This document shows positions 21,407 to 23,295 of a DNA stretch of 23,295 bases, piece after piece. The stretch lies in assembly GCA_900548255.1 (NCBI GenBank), contig URKH01000029.1, positions 1 to 23,295 on the forward strand, read 5' to 3'. Every line of letters begins with the position of its first letter. Positions within the stretch are counted from its first letter, which is position 1. A program made the position numbers and the translations under genes. Source of the DNA: an uncultured Collinsella sp. (GTDB lineage Bacteria > Actinomycetota > Coriobacteriia > Coriobacteriales > Coriobacteriaceae). Under the pieces are notes generated by a model. That model did no database searches. It was not told the DNA's origin and saw nothing but the letters and a program-made list of their open reading frames with translations.

Positions 21407-23295
21407 GGCAACGACCGCCGAGCGCGCGCTCAACCGCAAGGGCGGCACCATGTCGCGCCTCATCAAGACGCTCTTTGGCTTCTATCCTGTGCTTTTGCCC
21501 CTCGTCGTCGCCGGCGTGGTGCTCTGCGCCATCATCAACTCCATCGGCGCGACCTTCCTGCAGAGCGCCCTGCAAATTATTAGCGAATCGTGGCAGTCGG
21601 GCGATTGGGAAGCCGCGCAGCCCAAAATCGCACAGCTCGTGACCACCCTCGCCTGCATCTACGGCGTCGGCGTCCTGTCCTCGCTCTTCTGGAACCGCGC
21701 CATGGCTATCGTCACGCAGGGCTCGCTCGAGAAGCTGCGCGAGATGATGTTCAACCGCATGCAGGACCTGCCGATCCGCTACTTCGACACGCACCAGCGC
21801 GGCGATATCATGAGCCACTACACCAACGACATCGACACGCTACGTCAGATGATCAGCCAGTCGCTGCCCAACCTGCTCATGACGATCATCATCATCGTCA
21901 CGGTGTTCTTTATCATGCTGTACTACAGCGTGTGGATGTGCCTGGTCATCATCGCCGGCGTCGCCTTTATGACCTTTATGACCAAGCTGCTCGGCTCCAA
22001 CTCCGCGCGCTTCTTCATTGCGCAGCAGACCGAGCTCGGCGTGGTCGAGGGCCATATCGAGGAAGTCATGAACGGCCAGAAGGTCGTCAAGGCGTTCTGC
22101 CACGAGTCTGCCGCCGAGGCCGATTTTGACGAGCGCAACGAAAAGCTCTTCGAGGTCTCCCAGAAGGCCAACATGTACGCCAACATCCTCATGCCCATCC
22201 TTATGAACCTGGGCAACCTGCTCTACGTGCTGGTCGCACTGGCGGGCGGCATTTTCCTGGCGCTGGGCGTACCCAACCTGAGCATCTCGGGCATGGCGCT
22301 GTCCATCGCCGTCGTGGTGCCGTTCCTCAACATGACCAAGCAGTTCTGCGGACAGATCGGCCAGATCTCGCAGCAGATCAACGCCGTGGTCATGGGCCTC
22401 GCCGGCGCCGACCGCATCTTTGAGCTCATCGACGAGGAGCCCGAGGCCGACGAGGGCTACGTGACACTCGTCAACGCGCAGGTGAACCCCGAAACCTGGG
22501 AGCTCGAGGAGGCCGACCACCACACCGGCATGTGGGCATGGAAGCATCCGCACCGCGCAACCGGCGAGATCGAGTACGTACCGCTGCGCGGCGACCTGGT
22601 CATGGATAACGTCGACTTTGGTTACACGCCCGACCACGAGGTGCTGCACGGCGTGTCCGTGTTTGCCAAGCCGGGCCAGAAGGTCGCGTTTGTCGGCGCC
22701 ACCGGTGCCGGTAAGACGACCATCACCAACCTCATCAACCGCTTCTACGACATTGCCGACGGCAAGATCCGCTACGACGGCATCAACGTCAACAAGATCC
22801 GCAAGGCCGACCTGCGCCGAAGCCTGGGCGTCGTGCTGCAGGACGTGAACCTGTTCACCGGCACCGTGATGGACAACATCCGCTACGGCAACCTGGACGC
22901 CACCGACGAGGAGTGCATCGCAGCGGCCAAGCTCGCGGGCGCAGACGACTTTATCACCCGCCTGCCCGACGGCTACGACACCATGCTCACCGGCAACGGC
23001 GCACAGCTGTCGCAAGGCCAGCGCCAGCTGATCTCGATCGCCCGCGCCGCCGTCGCCGATCCGCCGGCGATGATTCTGGACGAGGCTACGTCGAGCATCG
23101 ACACCCGCACCGAGGCCATCGTGCAGGAGGGCATGGATAAGCTCATGGAGGGCCGCACGACGTTTGTCATCGCGCACCGCCTGTCCACCGTGCGCAACTC
23201 CGACGCGATCATCTGTCTGGATCACGGCCGCATCATCGAGCGCGGCAACCACGACGAGCTGATCGCCAAGCGCGGGTATTACTACCAGCTGTACA
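21399..23295 (+). CDS. Heterodimeric ABC exporter, catalytic subunit (3' end outside window)
   Basis: The partner of the preceding half-transporter; 632 codons are visible and the gene runs off the right edge just after the LIAKRGYYYQLY stretch, near its natural end. It has six membrane helices (about 20-340) and a complete ATPase: Walker A GATGAGKTT (433-441), signature LSQGQ (537-541), Walker B MILDE with catalytic Glu562, and switch His593. About 60 extra residues between the membrane part and the ATPase (about 350-410, with the TGMWAWKHPHR motif) are absent from most exporters but, as I recall, occur in a Firmicutes/Actinobacteria subgroup. The start ATG overlaps the previous stop in ATGAGTAA (21399-21406) with GGAGG upstream. 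The marR gene in front suggests induction by a substrate. Confidence 0.94.
   Translation, partial: MSKATTAERALNRKGGTMSRLIKTLFGFYPVLLPLVVAGVVLCAIINSIGATFLQSALQIISESWQSGDWEAAQPKIAQLVTTLACIYGVGVLSSLFWNRAMAIVTQGSLEKLREMMFNRMQDLPIRYFDTHQRGDIMSHYTNDIDTLRQMISQSLPNLLMTIIIIVTVFFIMLYYSVWMCLVIIAGVAFMTFMTKLLGSNSARFFIAQQTELGVVEGHIEEVMNGQKVVKAFCHESAAEADFDERNEKLFEVSQKANMYANILMPILMNLGNLLYVLVALAGGIFLALGVPNLSISGMALSIAVVVPFLNMTKQFCGQIGQISQQINAVVMGLAGADRIFELIDEEPEADEGYVTLVNAQVNPETWELEEADHHTGMWAWKHPHRATGEIEYVPLRGDLVMDNVDFGYTPDHEVLHGVSVFAKPGQKVAFVGATGAGKTTITNLINRFYDIADGKIRYDGINVNKIRKADLRRSLGVVLQDVNLFTGTVMDNIRYGNLDATDEECIAAAKLAGADDFITRLPDGYDTMLTGNGAQLSQGQRQLISIARAAVADPPAMILDEATSSIDTRTEAIVQEGMDKLMEGRTTFVIAHRLSTVRNSDAIICLDHGRIIERGNHDELIAKRGYYYQLY

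Noticed and set aside
19925..21466. 513-codon minus-strand frame opposite the first exporter gene
   Set aside because: Antisense shadow; no ribosome site and artefactual composition.

Overview
The DNA is GC-rich, with compact minus-strand operons, good AGGAG-type ribosome binding sites and no phage or transposase genes. Gene content and protein style suggest a gut actinobacterium of the class Coriobacteriia, most likely Collinsella or a close relative. That placement is inference from recall; there is no rRNA gene in the window to confirm it.

Layout. Bases 1-139 hold two hairpin structures downstream of prfA (release factor 1, minus strand). Next, all on the minus strand, come an M20 metallopeptidase and a polar amino-acid ABC importer (lipoprotein, permease, ATPase), then a LacX-like aldose epimerase and a single-pass membrane protein of unknown function. 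Bases 8137-13931 form the most interesting block: a MerR regulator, UbiX flavin prenyltransferase, UbiD-type decarboxylase, SLC13/DASS anion transporter, and a two-domain protein joining an LpdD-like domain to an isopentenyl-diphosphate-isomerase-type Nudix domain. An MFS exporter and a low-molecular-weight tyrosine phosphatase follow on the plus strand. Then come a DUF4143-type ATPase behind three 33-bp-spaced repeats, a small Cys-rich protein coupled to a pyridoxamine kinase (all minus), and finally a plus-strand marR plus two-subunit ABC exporter operon that runs off the right edge.

How the genes work together. UbiX makes prenylated FMN from FMN and a dimethylallyl phosphate; UbiD uses that cofactor to decarboxylate an aromatic or unsaturated acid; the SLC13 protein could import that acid. 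The fusion protein joins a UbiD-accessory-type domain to an enzyme fold that handles C5 prenyl diphosphates. The transporter-ubiD-ubiX operon and the fusion gene share a dyad promoter element with the geometry of MerR-controlled promoters, and a merR gene lies just downstream of ubiX. I propose that this is one regulated decarboxylation module with its own prenyl-donor supply.

The intergenic regions are rich in palindromic repeats. One family (core GACAAAGGGA) sits at the 3' ends of four minus-strand genes and provides or abuts their stop codons. A 68-bp element occurs twice, and an element with 18-19-bp inverted arms occurs twice. Two further long nested palindromes occur once each. I saw no tRNA, rRNA, CRISPR array or insertion-sequence gene.
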